Shown here piece by piece: positions 43,788 to 55,979 of a stretch of 64,000 nucleotides of DNA. The position numbers and the translations under genes are program-made. The notes below the pieces were generated by a model. The model made no database searches. It was not told the origin of the DNA and saw only the letters and a program-made list of their open reading frames with translations. The DNA lies in assembly GCA_033725935.1 (NCBI GenBank), contig MU867062.1, forward strand, positions 496,001 to 560,000, in the 5' to 3' direction. Each line of letters begins with the position of its first letter. The stretch's first letter is position 1. The DNA is from Cladorrhinum sp. PSN259. Lineage: Eukaryota; Ascomycota; Sordariomycetes; Sordariales; Podosporaceae.

Positions 43788-46700
43788 TTGAGTGCGTTCA
43801 GTTGGAAAAACAGTGTACATAGGTCTGATATGTTTATGGATGGTTGGCTCGTTTTGAGAATTAGGATCATAGATATCCAAGGAATTCATGCATGCTTGCC
43901 TCATTCGGTGTGTAACTGATATGCTACGGGAAGGGAAGCCGGCGGACGGGCTGTCATACTCCGGGTAACGAAGGCCTCTACCGAGACTGTGCGAGCTGGT
44001 TGGTGGCAGTACACGTAGGAGTGGCGGGAGGGCGACGTACTTGGCAGACAGGCCTTGTTCCACCGTTGACGGCGACAGGCCGAAATCAGACTTGAGTTGG
44101 GTGATTGTCATTTTTCTTCTGAGACTTCCGGCCGAAAGAGGGCAACGTGACACAGAAATATGTTGGACGACCTCTTTAGGTTCATGCCGATAACCATTGC
44201 TGTTTCACGGCCACAAGACTTATGTTGTGATTTTGTGATGGTTCTACGACGGCTTCGGTGAGCCTCTTTTTGACTTCATGCGTTGACAAAACTGAGAAGT
44301 GAGTGGTCTTGCTCTTTACACCAGCATAATATAACAGAACTAACAGCCGCTGTGTTTCGAGGACCAATTTATTGGGGGGCAAAGGGGGGCTATATGTTTG
44401 ACTACTAATGAGATTTTTTTCCCTTTTTGTTTTGTGGTTACTTGGCTAACTAGATAGCTGGGTTATGATGAATCATGAGATAGATATGCATGGATTTGTC
44501 TGGAGTTTTGTGGTTGGTGTTTTAGTTTCGGTGATGGATGTAGTTCTCGGTTGAAGGGAGAATTTGGTTTCACTAGATACTAGTAATAAGAACTCCTGAG
44601 GTTGTTGAAGTCAGGGGTCGACAGACACTTCTTTTGTATGTTTAGCTTGATCGGTCTGAGCACTTGGAATTTTAAGTTGTTTGATAAGAGGTTCTGATGG
44701 ATGGATGGATGATGGATGGAATTTTATTTTATTTCCTGTCTGTCTGTCTTGGACAAGACCCTATGAAATAATTTGTTTGCTTTTATCTCTTTTTTTTCTT
44801 CTTTTTCCGTCCCTACGATTTTATGTCTTTTCTGTTCGGTCTATTAAATTAGAGTGATAAAGATGAGTGGGTATTAATTAATGAAAGCAAAATATCAAGA
44901 AGGGGGTGGGTGGGTTGCTCCGGTCGGTCGGTCAAGCGTGGGATTACCTAATGTAGGTATCCATCTAATGGAAAAAAAACATCCGCCGGTGTTGCCCTCC
45001 ATAATTCTTGTTTTTTTTTTTTTAATTTGACTTCAAGTTTCTGAACATGAGTTGAAATACCGAGATGCGCTGACTGATGTCGTGACTTTGTTCCACGGCG
45101 GGCTTCCAAGCCCCCATGTCTTGTACATACCTATGTATGTAGGTTGTTGTCTCAGCTTGAGCTTCGTCGGTGTCGATGATGGGTTTTGGCTTGATATTTG
45201 ACGTTGTGGAACGTGTGTGTGTGTTTTGCGTTTAAAACGTGCATATACATACATCTAATTACATATACATGTGCTCTTTCTCATGTAGCTCTCAGCATGG
45301 ATTTGGCATGTGTTGTAAAATATCCAAAAAGGGTAAAGATTAAACATTTTAGATGAAACTACAAACAGCAAAGCCCTGAATATACTGTATCTGTTGCCTA
45401 TGTGAGCATCCATATGAGTGTCTAGACATACATTGACACTGATGGGAGCTTGAGGCAAGACGAACAGACACCCAGAAAGACAAAAGACATGCATAAACAC
45501 AGGGATATATATTGATTCAGCCAGAATCGCCGATATACGGGCCACCTTTTTTTTCTTTTTTTTTTTTTTTTTTTTTTTTCTCGTTTTTTTCGAGTCAGGT
45601 TAGACATAAACTGGTTGGATATAAAGCATAGATATAACGACATAGCCTTCCAACTCCCAAGATATCCTGATGCCCTTACTGAAGGGAGTAGGAGATTGGC
45701 GTTAGTTTATCGTCGTGCTGTGGCAAGTTGTGCAGCTATCCATGTAGTGGTAGGCAATGAAAGTATGTCGTTGACCAGGCAATCTTGATGCTCAAGGCAG
45801 TTCGTGGTATGAACTGTATACAAGCTTGCTTTTCCCCCGGCGACAAAGGTGACACACGATACTACAGAGGGACAGCGAGATTGTCGGGACTGTGGGATGA
45901 TCGCCAGGTTGAATACAACATCAAGTGTGGTGGTATTGGACTTCACCGCGAGTTTGATATCTCTCACGATAATTGTTCCTGCCGTCGTAGTGGTGGGAGA
46001 AGGAACAAGACGGCATGTGAAGATGCGCTATAGGGAGGCGAATGATGATCAAACACTGTCCCGACCACTCACATCCGGACAGCTGTATGCGGTAGTCCGC
46101 GATCCCCCTCTGATCTGCCATGGATGAACATGCCCAACTCTCGTGATATCCAAGAAATCAATTACCAAAGGTCAGGTTGCTGGCTAATTTAGTTGCCTTG
46201 CAGCTCCGGTCTTCATGCCCGAGATAGGATCAACCTGCATCGTTCTCCCTTCGGTGGTTATCAAGGATAATCGGATCCTGCATATGCACGACAGAGGCAG
46301 GTCGACGCGGAGTGATTTGTCCATGATTTGCAGACGATCTAACAACAACTAACGGGAAGCAGGCGGAAATACAGACTGCAGCCGGGCGAGGTGTTGAGTA
46401 ATGGAGTATTACTTTACGGCCAGTCCACCCAAGATCGAAGACGCCACCAAAAGGCGAATATAGAACACGGACAAACTGTGTGTCAGCTGCAAGCGGGAAA
46501 CTGCAGAGGATGATGGGTGGGTTCTTATTATGCAGAGCAGATTAACGAGAACGCCATCGGTCTTTACAGCAATGCTATTCCGAATGGTGACTGAGGGTGG
46601 AGGGGGCGCGAAAACTGTAATGGGGGGGATGGGAGGGGTAGCTTTTTTTTCCGGAGCTGAATATCCTCGAAACCTCCCATTTGCCCCATCTTCCTCGGTC

Positions 46701-48036
46701 GCGCATGGGTTGGGGAACACTTACACGATGATCTGGTGCTTTCTGACGAATCCGAGCACCTAGAACAGCTGTTCAAGTTGTGGTACGTGTACAGACGCTA
46801 CCCTTTGTTTTGTTTCGAGAACCCCTTTTTTCTCTGTTTTTTACCTGACTGGGTTGGGCATTGAGGTAGCCATGGAGTGACGGCATGTTCATGGGAGGAC
46901 CAAAAATAACCCGTCATTGTGAGATAGATATTGCCTTGAAGTCTGAATGACAGCCAAACAGTCTGTGGTACTCTGCCAAAACGCCACAATCTATACCAAC
47001 AAATTGGGCGTAACTAACATATTGTACCAATATCATCGACCGGGGTGAGAATGAGGTTACAATGGGAGATGCAAGTCGGGTCTTGGCTTCCCCTCTTCTT
47101 CTTGCCCGGCGTTGGAGGAGGCGTCGGAGGTGTGAACCGCCTCTGCATGGTTCGCAACTTGCTTCCGGTGGTTCGCCCGGTTGTAAGGCAGAAGGAGCTT
47201 GCCACATTCTTGATATCAAAAAGTTGGGGGTAGGTATCCTTTGCCCATCTTGAAGCCAGGTTCGTTGGGTTGACTTCTCCTTCAGATGCCGTGATATTGT
47301 ACTTGCCTTGAAACTAGATGATAGTCCCCAAGCCCCTGACCTTCGGAACCTATCCGTATTGTAGCCTGTGATGTATTTCACAAAAACTTTTGCTTGAGAG
47401 CTGGGCTCAATGCTGTGACCCTTCTTCTAGGGCAACTATATCCGACCTCTCTTCTTCTCCAGTTGCCAGAGAATAAGATCCGAGTCTGTGAACCGATATG
47501 CAGGCGTGCAAGTTGCCTTCATGTAGCTTCCCGTTGATGATATGCTTTTTAGTTCTGCATGTTGAACTCCCACAGATCATCCGCGGCACTCGTGATCAGC
47601 ATTAGGTCCGTCCTTGTCTACCACCATCCCTGACCAACATATATCCTACTATCAAGCAGGGATGTAGCTTGGGCTGCTTAACAAGGAGGGCAAGAAGTTG
47701 TTGTGGGAGCAAGCAAGCCGGGCGAGATGTATAAGAAAAGGTGCCGTCGCCCAGCTTCCTTGATCCCGCGGTTCCAAGCGTGCTAACTTCCCCAGATCTC
47801 TCCTATCTTGACAGGGAACTTGGCTAGCGACTCTTTTCCTGTTATCACTCATCAGCTTCGATCGGCATTTGTTGCCCACCCAGCCAATCCTCCCAGTACT
47901 ATCAATACCTTTAAAAGTCGTTGACCATCCGTCGCCCTGTATTCTCGCCAAGGCGGACGGGCTTTCTTCACTCAAACCTTTAGCATCCCCCAGCTCCCAC
48001 CCTAAAAGGCAGACTGATCATCAATAACACGCCAAT
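43788..48036. other. Large gene-free region
   Basis: 4.2 kb with no supported gene. Contents are simple repeats (GATG-type near 44699-44720), long T runs at 45547-45579, a CATA-rich patch near 45241-45270 and many short overlapping frames. The right 400 bp is probably the promoter and leader of the 48-kb gene, since pyrimidine-rich sequence precedes the ATG at 48037. Confidence 0.45.
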
Positions 48037-50364
48037 ATGCCTGAAGACTTCACAGTCATTCGTGAAGCCCCGCCCCAACAGCATGCCAGCACACCAACTG
48101 GCATACGGGGGTTTCCAACACACCCTCAGGTTCATGCAAACCACTCAGTACCCCGAATGGTTGTCGCAGACCCTCATTTCGCTGGACAGCAATACCATAC
48201 AACATCACCCCCAGCACAGCCATATTCCCCACCTTTCATGGCACAGCCCATTAAAGCCAACACCCATGTCAAGATCTCCGACGTCAGAGGAGAGAGGCCC
48301 CTCACTGCTGAAGAGGCAAGAGAATTCTTGTCCGAGTACCTTGCCTATCGATTCGAAAGGTTCGATGAGGATAGAAGCTACAGCAGCGGAAGTGATAGGA
48401 GGAGGAAGTCATCCTGGGACACGGTGATACGCACCGCAGTACCAGAGGTCTCAAACCATGACATTGCCCGCGCGGTCCGCAACCTCAACAAGACTAGCGA
48501 GTCGGCAAGTGAGAACAAGAGGCTGCTCAATCCATCTCAGCAACGACATATCGAACTCACTCTGGAGGAGCTTCAGAAGTCTGACGATCTCTGGTATCAC
48601 ACAGAGCTTGTCCAGATCGATGACCCAGTCCTGTTCAAATTCAAGGACCGTACAAGAGAACGAGAGCGAGACAATGATAGAGGCCGCAGTAGAGGAAGCT
48701 CAAGACACCCGCAGAGGGTCGAAACAATCTATGTGGTCAGGAGGAGGCCGTCATCACAACGACGCCAATCGAGAGTGAGGGAGCCTAAGAGAACAACAGC
48801 AGAGCGTATCAGCTTCACGGCCTATTTCAAGAGGTCTCCTCGACATAGCGTCGACCCTCTGGCACTCCTGCATCGCAGAGATGTAGAAAATCGAGCCGGG
48901 TCGCACCCCCACCCGCACCTGCACCCGCACCCACACCCACAGCATCAAGTTCAGTATACTCACCATACAGACACCCACACTGAGCATGATCAGTACTCCC
49001 GGCCTATCCACCCACCCCCACCTCCCCCTCCCTCCAATGTCCACAGTGTCACAGCTCAAGTTGGTGTTGGAATTAGAGCCTCAAGCCCCGGGTTTCAAGG
49101 TCGCCGACCTCATGATCAACCCAAAACCCCTTTGCCTGTTCATGGCCCCGGCCAGCGCCGCTCACAGAGCCCCGGGCCTGTGCCCGGAGCTGCTCCTGGC
49201 GCTGTACCGATCCAAGCTCCTGGGAATTGGCGACCTCAGCCTCCACCACCTCCTCAGGCTAAGCCGCCCGTCACAGTCGGTCCACCTCCCGGCATCATGA
49301 AGAGGCCCATTCCTAGGGAGCCCTCGCCCCGAAGACAGCCCCAATCTCCTCGGGACAGCACAGACGAGTCCACCCACTCAGACCCCTTCTCATACGATGA
49401 TGGTGATGATGATGATGATGACTCCCAAACATCAGTCGAATCCATTCACGCCCCTCATCAACAGCAATATCGCACTGCCCCGTTCAGCGGCCAACATTTC
49501 AAGGAAAACCAAGCCCCTAGTCACCCCATGCGAGGACGTCGCCCTTCGCTGCATCAGCATTACCCACCCCCTCCCCCTCCCCCTCCCCCTCCCGTTCCGC
49601 AACCTCCTCCGGTTCAAGTCAACCTTCAACAATCTCAGCCAGACGTGCATAAGATACTCTCAAGCGCTTATGCGGCGGGCCGCGCTGACGAGCGTGAGGA
49701 AGCGATGATCAGGGCTGGGTGTATTGCTGCTGCTGCTGCTGCTGCGTCTTCTAAAGCTGTTGCTTCATCGTCTTCCCAAAGGGTCCGAAGTCCTCTTCGG
49801 CGCGTGACATTACCTCCTCCCCGGTCTGGAGTGAGACATCTTGTGCCTGTTGAGATCTTGGATCGCCGCCGAAGCAGCCTTGACCTATCTGATCGTCGAG
49901 AGCGCAGATCTAGCTTCGACTATTCAGAACTTGACAGGATTCGTCTAGCTAGACGGGACCGTCAACATTTGCGATTCGATGATGAACTAGCTGCCTTGGA
50001 AGAAGATGAGTACTATCGGGGTGAAAGGACTCCCAGCCCGTCTGATGTGACTTCATATGGCGATTCCGGACATCAGCACCGTCGGGGATCGTTTGGGTCT
50101 TCGTCAGAAATGTATTATTATGTTTCGTCTTCGCCTACTAGGGAGGAGCGAGCTGTTGTCGGCGGTGAAAGGAGGAAACATGACGGTGGGGAGAGAGTCC
50201 GATATGAAGAGATGGGACGGGAGCGAGAGGAGAGGATGCTGAGGGACAGGGAAAGCAATAGGTACGTTGTCGAAGGTGGCAGCAGACCGAGGAGAGATTC
50301 GGGAGTTGATGTTGCGTTTCGGGAGGAGCTGATTGGCGCTTCTAGACCTGTGAGAAGATACTAG
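48037..50364 (+). CDS. Large disordered protein of unknown function
   Basis: One uninterrupted exon of 775 residues, far longer than chance allows. The N-terminal ~200 residues have a possible folded segment: RPLTAEEAREFLSEYLAYRFERF, then SSWDTVIRTAVPEVSNHDIARAVR and LNPSQQRHIELTLEELQKSDDLWYH. The rest is low-complexity: Arg/Ser-rich, HP repeats (near 48900), poly-Pro (49564-49596), an Asp run, an Ala run (49715-49745) and Arg/Glu-rich coils to the end (SRPVRRY). The single ancient-looking domain and disordered tail suggest a cytosolic or cell-cortex scaffold found in Pezizomycotina, but I do not recognise it. The GCCAATATG start follows a pyrimidine-rich leader. Confidence 0.8.
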   Translation: MPEDFTVIREAPPQQHASTPTGIRGFPTHPQVHANHSVPRMVVADPHFAGQQYHTTSPPAQPYSPPFMAQPIKANTHVKISDVRGERPLTAEEAREFLSEYLAYRFERFDEDRSYSSGSDRRRKSSWDTVIRTAVPEVSNHDIARAVRNLNKTSESASENKRLLNPSQQRHIELTLEELQKSDDLWYHTELVQIDDPVLFKFKDRTRERERDNDRGRSRGSSRHPQRVETIYVVRRRPSSQRRQSRVREPKRTTAERISFTAYFKRSPRHSVDPLALLHRRDVENRAGSHPHPHLHPHPHPQHQVQYTHHTDTHTEHDQYSRPIHPPPPPPPSNVHSVTAQVGVGIRASSPGFQGRRPHDQPKTPLPVHGPGQRRSQSPGPVPGAAPGAVPIQAPGNWRPQPPPPPQAKPPVTVGPPPGIMKRPIPREPSPRRQPQSPRDSTDESTHSDPFSYDDGDDDDDDSQTSVESIHAPHQQQYRTAPFSGQHFKENQAPSHPMRGRRPSLHQHYPPPPPPPPPPVPQPPPVQVNLQQSQPDVHKILSSAYAAGRADEREEAMIRAGCIAAAAAAASSKAVASSSSQRVRSPLRRVTLPPPRSGVRHLVPVEILDRRRSSLDLSDRRERRSSFDYSELDRIRLARRDRQHLRFDDELAALEEDEYYRGERTPSPSDVTSYGDSGHQHRRGSFGSSSEMYYYVSSSPTREERAVVGGERRKHDGGERVRYEEMGREREERMLRDRESNRYVVEGGSRPRRDSGVDVAFREELIGASRPVRRY

Positions 50365-51226
50365 GGGTATGTTGGTGTGAGGGCTTCATGATGATCTTCT
50401 GATCTGGGAAAGAGAAATTGATGATTGAATCGGAGATTTGCTTTTGTTCCCTTTTATCATACTGATAAATATAATGACGTTCTCTTTCTTTATGAGCGAA
50501 TTTCTTCTACACAATATGCAGCCTCGAAATCAAAGTGATGTGGCCGACCAGCCAAGATGATGGCGCCCAATGGGAATGTGAAGAAGAAAAGTGCAAAAAG
50601 TTCAAAGTTCATGCAGACTGAACAGAGTTTGTCGGAAATATGAAATTTTGGAAAGATCGGAACTGAACCTTCTCTGGAGAAGGTGGAAGGGGGGTGATAA
50701 TTACAGTGTTCATCACCGTATTCAGACTGTACCCCTGAGTTACTCTTCTTCTCAGGGCCTATGTCAGGACCAATTTCTTGATTTTGTAATCATGGTTTGC
50801 ACAAGGTATTTAGAGTTTCTTGAGAACATATTGATTATCGATTAGAAACACAAATTGTATTGACTCGTTGGATCCCTCTGACTGGACACCATCGTACCTT
50901 CCCAAAGACAGTCTCGGCTCACTGACCTCGACTCACTTGACCAGGACACTCAAAGCTTGGAAGGCACGACTGCTGCCAATGAAACCTAGGCGACTGGCGC
51001 AATTCAAAAGATGGATTTATGAGTTTGAATTCACATTCTTCAATATAATTTCAGCTTCAGCCTCAACACTGACTCTCGCCAAAAAAGAAGCCCCATACCT
51101 CCAGAAGCATTTACTTTCAACCCATCTGGCCCATGCCCCTCTTAGAATCGATCAGTAGCCAAGCTCGTTCACCTAGATTGCCCTCGAACAGTCTTTTTTC
51201 CCGTCTTCTATTCTAACAAATCCAGG
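50365..51226. other. Intergenic region upstream of the PARN-like gene
   Basis: 860 bp without a supported gene. Frames at 50591-50845 and 50868-51158 lack motifs and probably belong to the leader. Confidence 0.4.
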
Positions 51227-52877
51227 ATGGTCTCCCTGGTAGCATCGGGGCCCCCCATATTCGAGGTCACCGACAAAAATTTCTGGCGGGTGCTACCAGA
51301 AATCAACAAAACCATCGGTGTTGCCGAGTACGTTACTTACGACCTTGAACTCACGGGAATCAGAGGCGAGAGGATCAAGATCGCCCCGAAGAGCCGAATT
51401 GACCAGGCATACCAGTTGGTTCGCTCCGCCGCCCAGACCTTTCAGATCCTCCAGATGGGCATTACCTGTGTATGGTACAGCACCTATTTCAAGAACTACA
51501 GATCACAGACTTTCTCGATCCATCTGACCCCATTCTTCACCAAGGCCACTAACGACCTAGCCAACTTTATTGACGGGAAGCTGACTTTATCGTACAAATC
51601 ATTCCTCTTCCTTGAACAACACGACTTCTCGTTCAGGAAAGCTTTCGCGGACGGCGTTCCCTACCTCAGTCGTGCCGAGCATCGAAAAGAACATGTGGAG
51701 TATCTTGAAAAGGAGTACCACCCACTTGGTCGTAAAGTTCTCGTTGATTTGGAGAACGATACTTGCAAGCAAGCACGGGCGATGATTTCAGCCTGGCTCA
51801 AATCGAACCCAGGCAAGGTAGGGACGACAGATATCTCGCTAGTTCACTGACTCTGTCTAACTTGTCCGTACAAAAAGGGAGACTCTACGGCCATAAATTT
51901 CCCTCGGGCCACCCAGCAGGTGAGGCTAAGTCTCCAGAATGCCTTGAGGTTCCTAGTCGAAACAGAATTTCCGCAATGTCGACTTACCTTTTTGAAGGGC
52001 CAAGAACAGGTCTTTGTCTCCATATGGGCCGAGGAAAAGAGGAAAGAATGGGTGGAGCAGCAGTCGGTACGCGTGGCGGCGGTGGCGAAACAGACAGGCA
52101 AGTATTATTGCACGAGGAAAGGAGCATGTGTGGGAGCAACATGAACTAACAGTATGATCAGCACTCTCTCATATCTTTGAATTGCTTCTGGGCGAGAAGA
52201 ATCATTTACAGCGCCCACCTATCATCGTCGGGCACAACCAGTGGTTCGATCTCTGCTTTTTGTACCAGACCTTTGTTGGAGAACTACCAACAAGATTTGA
52301 AGAATTCCGGAAAGAAGCAAAAGTTATCTGGCCCCAGCTAGTTGATACGAACTACATGTCAATTGATACGGGGAATGATCCAGAAAATCTCAGCAACCTG
52401 TACAAACGTCTTGCTGGGCAAAAGGATCCTTTCACCCTCGTTTGGCGGCCCAATCCCAGTTTCGGCAAGAAAGATACCACGAGGCCAAGAGAGCATGATG
52501 CTGGATACGACAGCTGGATGACGGCTATGGTGTTTGGAAACTTGGTGAAGCAAGTCGTCAACAAACAAGATTCTGGCGATAAGTTGAGTGCGGTCTCTCC
52601 TATCAAGAACACAGAAACCAGTGACCCGTTTAGTAAAGTAAACCCTTTTCCTCCTAAGAGAGAGATCTCCACCTCGACAGTTACAACGGCGACGCAGATC
52701 GATTCTGGGAGTGCTAGGTCGGAATGCTTCATCCCACCGTGGCTTGGCAGAGATGGCAATATCGAGGCAATATGGAAGCAGTACGGAAGCAAGGTGCGGT
52801 TTGGGAGCGCCGGTGTGCTGGATCTTTCTCGGAGTGAGGTGGAAAGAGAGGATACGAATCACAGGAGAGAAGAATAA
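51227..52877 (+). CDS. CAF1-family / PARN-like 3'-5' exoribonuclease
   Basis: Exons 51227..51817, 51878..52097 and 52162..52877 give 508 residues. The DEDDh nuclease residues are all visible: Asp39 and Glu41 in YVTYDLELTGI, the third Asp at about 300 in VGHNQWFDLCFLYQTFVG, and His382 with Asp387 in HDAGYDSWMT. The insert between the first and third motifs carries FPxCRL-type and RKEWVEQQ sequence. The order and spacing match PARN and its relatives rather than Pop2/Caf1 proper. PARN-like enzymes trim poly(A) or oligo(A) tails on mRNAs and small RNAs. Intron 2 (52098-52161) uses a GC donor (GCAAGT) with a CTAAC branch and CAG acceptor. The tail after about 420 is poorly conserved. Confidence 0.86.
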
Positions 52878-53260
52878 TAAAAATATAAAAGAAAAAAATA
52901 AGTGTGAGTAAAACGGGCATCAGGAATATTTTCTTCACGGACAAAGCCCAATTTTTTCCCCTTCTCTTTTCCTTCTTTTCTACTCTCGTTTTGGTCCTTC
53001 TTTGATGAAAAGAAAGAGGGGGGTTTTTTTTTTAAAGTACTTGTAATCAGGCAGTCAAGACTTTCACAGTATTCTCGGCGAAAGTATATACATAAGGAAA
53101 AAATTAAAGGTGATAAAAACTGCACTTCAGAACTAAGAAATTAAATATCTTTTTTTAAAGGTTTGTTCCTGAGGTGAAAGCCGTAGATAAACCATTCTCA
53201 CTTCTGTGGGTTCTCGCACCAGTTTTCGGCCATTTAATTGGAGAATCAGGAGGGTAAGTA

Positions 53261-53268
53261 TTGAGAGC

Positions 53269-53301
<33 letters not shown>

Positions 53302-53312
53302 TGTGTGTGTGT
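53261..53312. repeat. (GA)n(GT)n compound microsatellite
   Basis: An imperfect GA tract passing directly into GT repeats, in the intergenic region after the PARN-like gene. Confidence 0.9.
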
Positions 53313-53420
53313 TTTTCATGTTTCAGATGAACCTAGAAATCTTTTGTTATTTAGAGCCTTCTTTTTCTGCAAATTTAATTGATTAAAAATCATGGTTAGG
53401 TATTTTTATTTATTTTCGGC

Positions 53421-53442
53421 GTACATACATACATACATACAT
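53421..53442. repeat. (CATA)n microsatellite
   Basis: Five to six tandem CATA units. Confidence 0.85.
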
Positions 53443-54396
53443 CTGTTTGAAGCCACGAACCTGAACGCTTTTTCATCCGCGGCACCCACCTAACACAAGT
53501 TTCTTGGAGATAACTGGAAGAACCCTGTGCTGAGTATGTATGTGGTGGCTTCAGGCATGTAACAACACATGCAATAATGCATATATTCATAGCCGACTTG
53601 ACGACATCCACTTCCCAATATGGTTTGAGGTATATATGCCTACACAAGTTCCTTTTCAACCTCACCTCTACTTCCGATCAATCAAGGTAGCGAAAGAAAC
53701 ACCACGGTTCGCCGCGGTAAGGACATGGAGGAGCTAACTCCCCACCGAGTACTTGCCCCATCTCGTATTATACGTAAATCGGGTCATGGTTGTCAGTGAT
53801 CTCCCACTCACTTTTTCCTTGTTCGAATTGTGGACCAGTACTGTTTCTTCCCCTTGCGTACCTTGACATGTTAAGAGTACCATTGGTTTCCGAATATCCC
53901 GAAACCTTCAATGGGATTAGATACACCACGTCTCTATTAACGCTAGTCGTCAAGCTATTTCGAATTCCTTAAGCAGAAAAGACCCTATTTTGTGTACTCA
54001 GTAATAAAAAGAAACAAAAGGTAAAAAAATCGAACTCCTCCTTCTCGCCAAACTCTGTTAAACACACCCGGCGTAAAAATGAAGAAAAGTCCAATGGAAA
54101 CACTAAATTTGTGCTGATAACCCTGGAGAGCAATAACCACGCCCATCCATAAAACCAAAACAGCAACAGCAAGAGCAGGGAAAAAAGAGAGCAGATAGGA
54201 AGATAAAAAGTTCCCACACAACCGCTAATCCACGGGGGCACTACACTGCCTGCAGCCATGGAAACTTCCCCTTTCGACTGTGGGCATAATAGAGAATAAT
54301 ACCAAGAAGCTCTACCTCCAGGAGGTCCATCTCAGACCGAACAGTAGAACTAGAGGAAGTGATGGGTCGATTGTGCGTGTCGGCAACATGGTTCCA

Positions 54397-55353
54397 CTAC
54401 TCTTCGCCCTTCTCTGCGGTGCTGCCACCCCCACCATTACCGCCTTGCGTGGTTTCTTGATCGTCCGTGTCGTAGTTGGTCATCTCCACGTCCTGGGCAT
54501 CCTGCTGCTTGTTCCCGTTCTCCGCAGCTTCTTGCTCTTCCTTCTCTCTGGCCTCATCATATGCATCCCTATCCTTCTTGTATTTGGCCATAGCTTCATC
54601 GGCTTGCGTTTCAAACTCCTCCCTCTTGGTCTCATCCAAATCCTTCCATCCACTCTCCAGTCGGTCCTCGACACTTGTGCCGTCGTCGGCTTCTTCTGCT
54701 TTCTCTGCCATCGAGCTCCGGTTGGCATCGCAATACATATTGAACGCAGATGAGGGTTCCCTGGGTGGCGCCCCAAGTCTGCTGCTGTACAAGCCGTTGG
54801 TGGGTTGAGTGGAGAAAGCATCGGAACTTGGTGATTGTGTGTTGCGAGTGTGGTGATTGTGATTGATGAACGTTGAGCCGGCGGCGCCGCCAGCACTGCT
54901 TCCGCCGCCAAGTGAGGCATTGGCTTCGAGATTGGGCAGAATCGATGCCTTGCGATGACCCCGCTTGAGGCGCAATGGCTTCTCCTTAGGCTGTTTTGAC
55001 ACTGTATCAAGATGCTGTGCTGACGATTGTCGAGGAGAATTGGCGGGTTCAATACTTACCGTCGGCGGAGGGCTCGGGCTACCATCAGAATCCTCAACGT
55101 TCGTGCTCGTTCTCTTGGCTAGTTGTTCGAGCAGGAACGCCCTCTCCAGTCGCATTTTGTCTACTTGGCGCTGCATACGGGCTAGACGCACCATAGCGGC
55201 TTCATTCTCGGCATCAACTTCCTTTGTTCGCTGGCGAAGTTGGATGCATTTCCGGCGATATGCTTCCTCCACAGATGGAGGGAGGGGCGGCGGGACAGCT
55301 GGATAACTGTTAGCAGGCAGCCCGTGTCTCCCATTGTGGTTTGTGTTGCTCAT
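54397..55353 (-). CDS. HMG-box protein, probable Nhp10-like INO80 subunit
   Basis: One exon encodes 318 residues. A coiled-coil of Glu/Arg/Leu heptads (EAYRRKCIQLRQRTKEVD ... KMRLERAFLLEQL) occupies about 28-82. This ERAFLLE pattern recurs in the INO80 subunits Nhp10 and Nht1. A linker with SPSPPPT and KPLRLKRGHRK follows. The HMG box is about 200-280 (SSAFNMYCDANR ... WKDLDETKREEFETQADEAMAKYKKD). The tail is acidic (DAQDVEMTNYDTDDQ). The combination fits an INO80 remodeller subunit that binds DNA next to nucleosomes; an ordinary HMG protein is the alternative. An upstream ATGGCACCAG followed by GTAAGC could mark a leader or alternative first exon. Divergent from CCT8. Confidence 0.75.
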   Translation of the reverse strand: MSNTNHNGRHGLPANSYPAVPPPLPPSVEEAYRRKCIQLRQRTKEVDAENEAAMVRLARMQRQVDKMRLERAFLLEQLAKRTSTNVEDSDGSPSPPPTVSIEPANSPRQSSAQHLDTVSKQPKEKPLRLKRGHRKASILPNLEANASLGGGSSAGGAAGSTFINHNHHTRNTQSPSSDAFSTQPTNGLYSSRLGAPPREPSSAFNMYCDANRSSMAEKAEEADDGTSVEDRLESGWKDLDETKREEFETQADEAMAKYKKDRDAYDEAREKEEQEAAENGNKQQDAQDVEMTNYDTDDQETTQGGNGGGGSTAEKGEE

Positions 55354-55979
55354 GATGAATATATAGAGGTATATGTGTGATGATGAGATGGAATGGATAT
55401 AGGTAGAGACAAGTGGATACGAGTCGGTGGGAAGCAGAACAGCAATTGCTTACCTGGTGCCATGGCTCCGAACCGGAAACTTGAGAGGCAGTTGTTATCA
55501 AGTATACTTGGTGTCAAGCAGATAAGTGTTGCTCGGCGTAGCGATGATTCAGTGTAATTATGGCGTCGTGTCAATTGCGGCGAGATACCTTGATTGTGTT
55601 GGTAAAGCCAAAAATTTTGATGGTTGAAGTCACAGGGTTGGAGGAAAGGAAACTTGTTGGGAAACTTAACTTGGAGTCGTGAAAGCAGCAAGCGCGACAA
55701 GGCTGACATGTGGGCCCACTATTTTCTGGGAACACAGGAAGCTGCAGCGGACAGGGGTTTTTAAGTTCAGGTGGTGGAAGGGGTTCCTCTCTGCTGCGGG
55801 GCCCAAGGCTGCCGTTTTTGTTGACTTGAATTTGGTTCACCAACTTTTTTAAAGGGCATCCACACTGGGGCAACGGTTAAGCTCTTTGATCTCCGACCAA
55901 AAGGAGCTACCAGCCAAAATCTACGAGAAGGCTGCATCTCAACCACCCAAACCTCCAGAAGACCTGCAACGCCGTCATC
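55354..55979. promoter_or_regulatory. Divergent promoter region, HMG protein / CCT8
   Basis: 626 bp between divergent start codons. No operator could be assigned. The call is positional. Confidence 0.35.

Larger units (their letters stand above)
52878..54396. other. Convergent PARN-like / HMG gene region with simple repeats
   Basis: 1.5 kb without a supported gene. It has a (GA)n(GT)n tract (53261-53312) and CATA repeats (53421-53442). A 96-codon Leu-rich frame at 53969-54259 (-) lacks motifs and lies in the expected 3' UTR of the HMG gene. Confidence 0.45.

Noticed and set aside
53969..54259. Hydrophobic 96-codon frame on the minus strand
   Set aside because: Hydrophobicity comes from T-rich sequence read on that strand. 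Position fits the 3' UTR of the HMG gene.
55440..55470. Extra first coding exon (ATGGCACCAG|GTAAGC) for the HMG gene
   Set aside because: Joining it to the CTAACAG acceptor gives the wrong frame. It could be a leader exon only.
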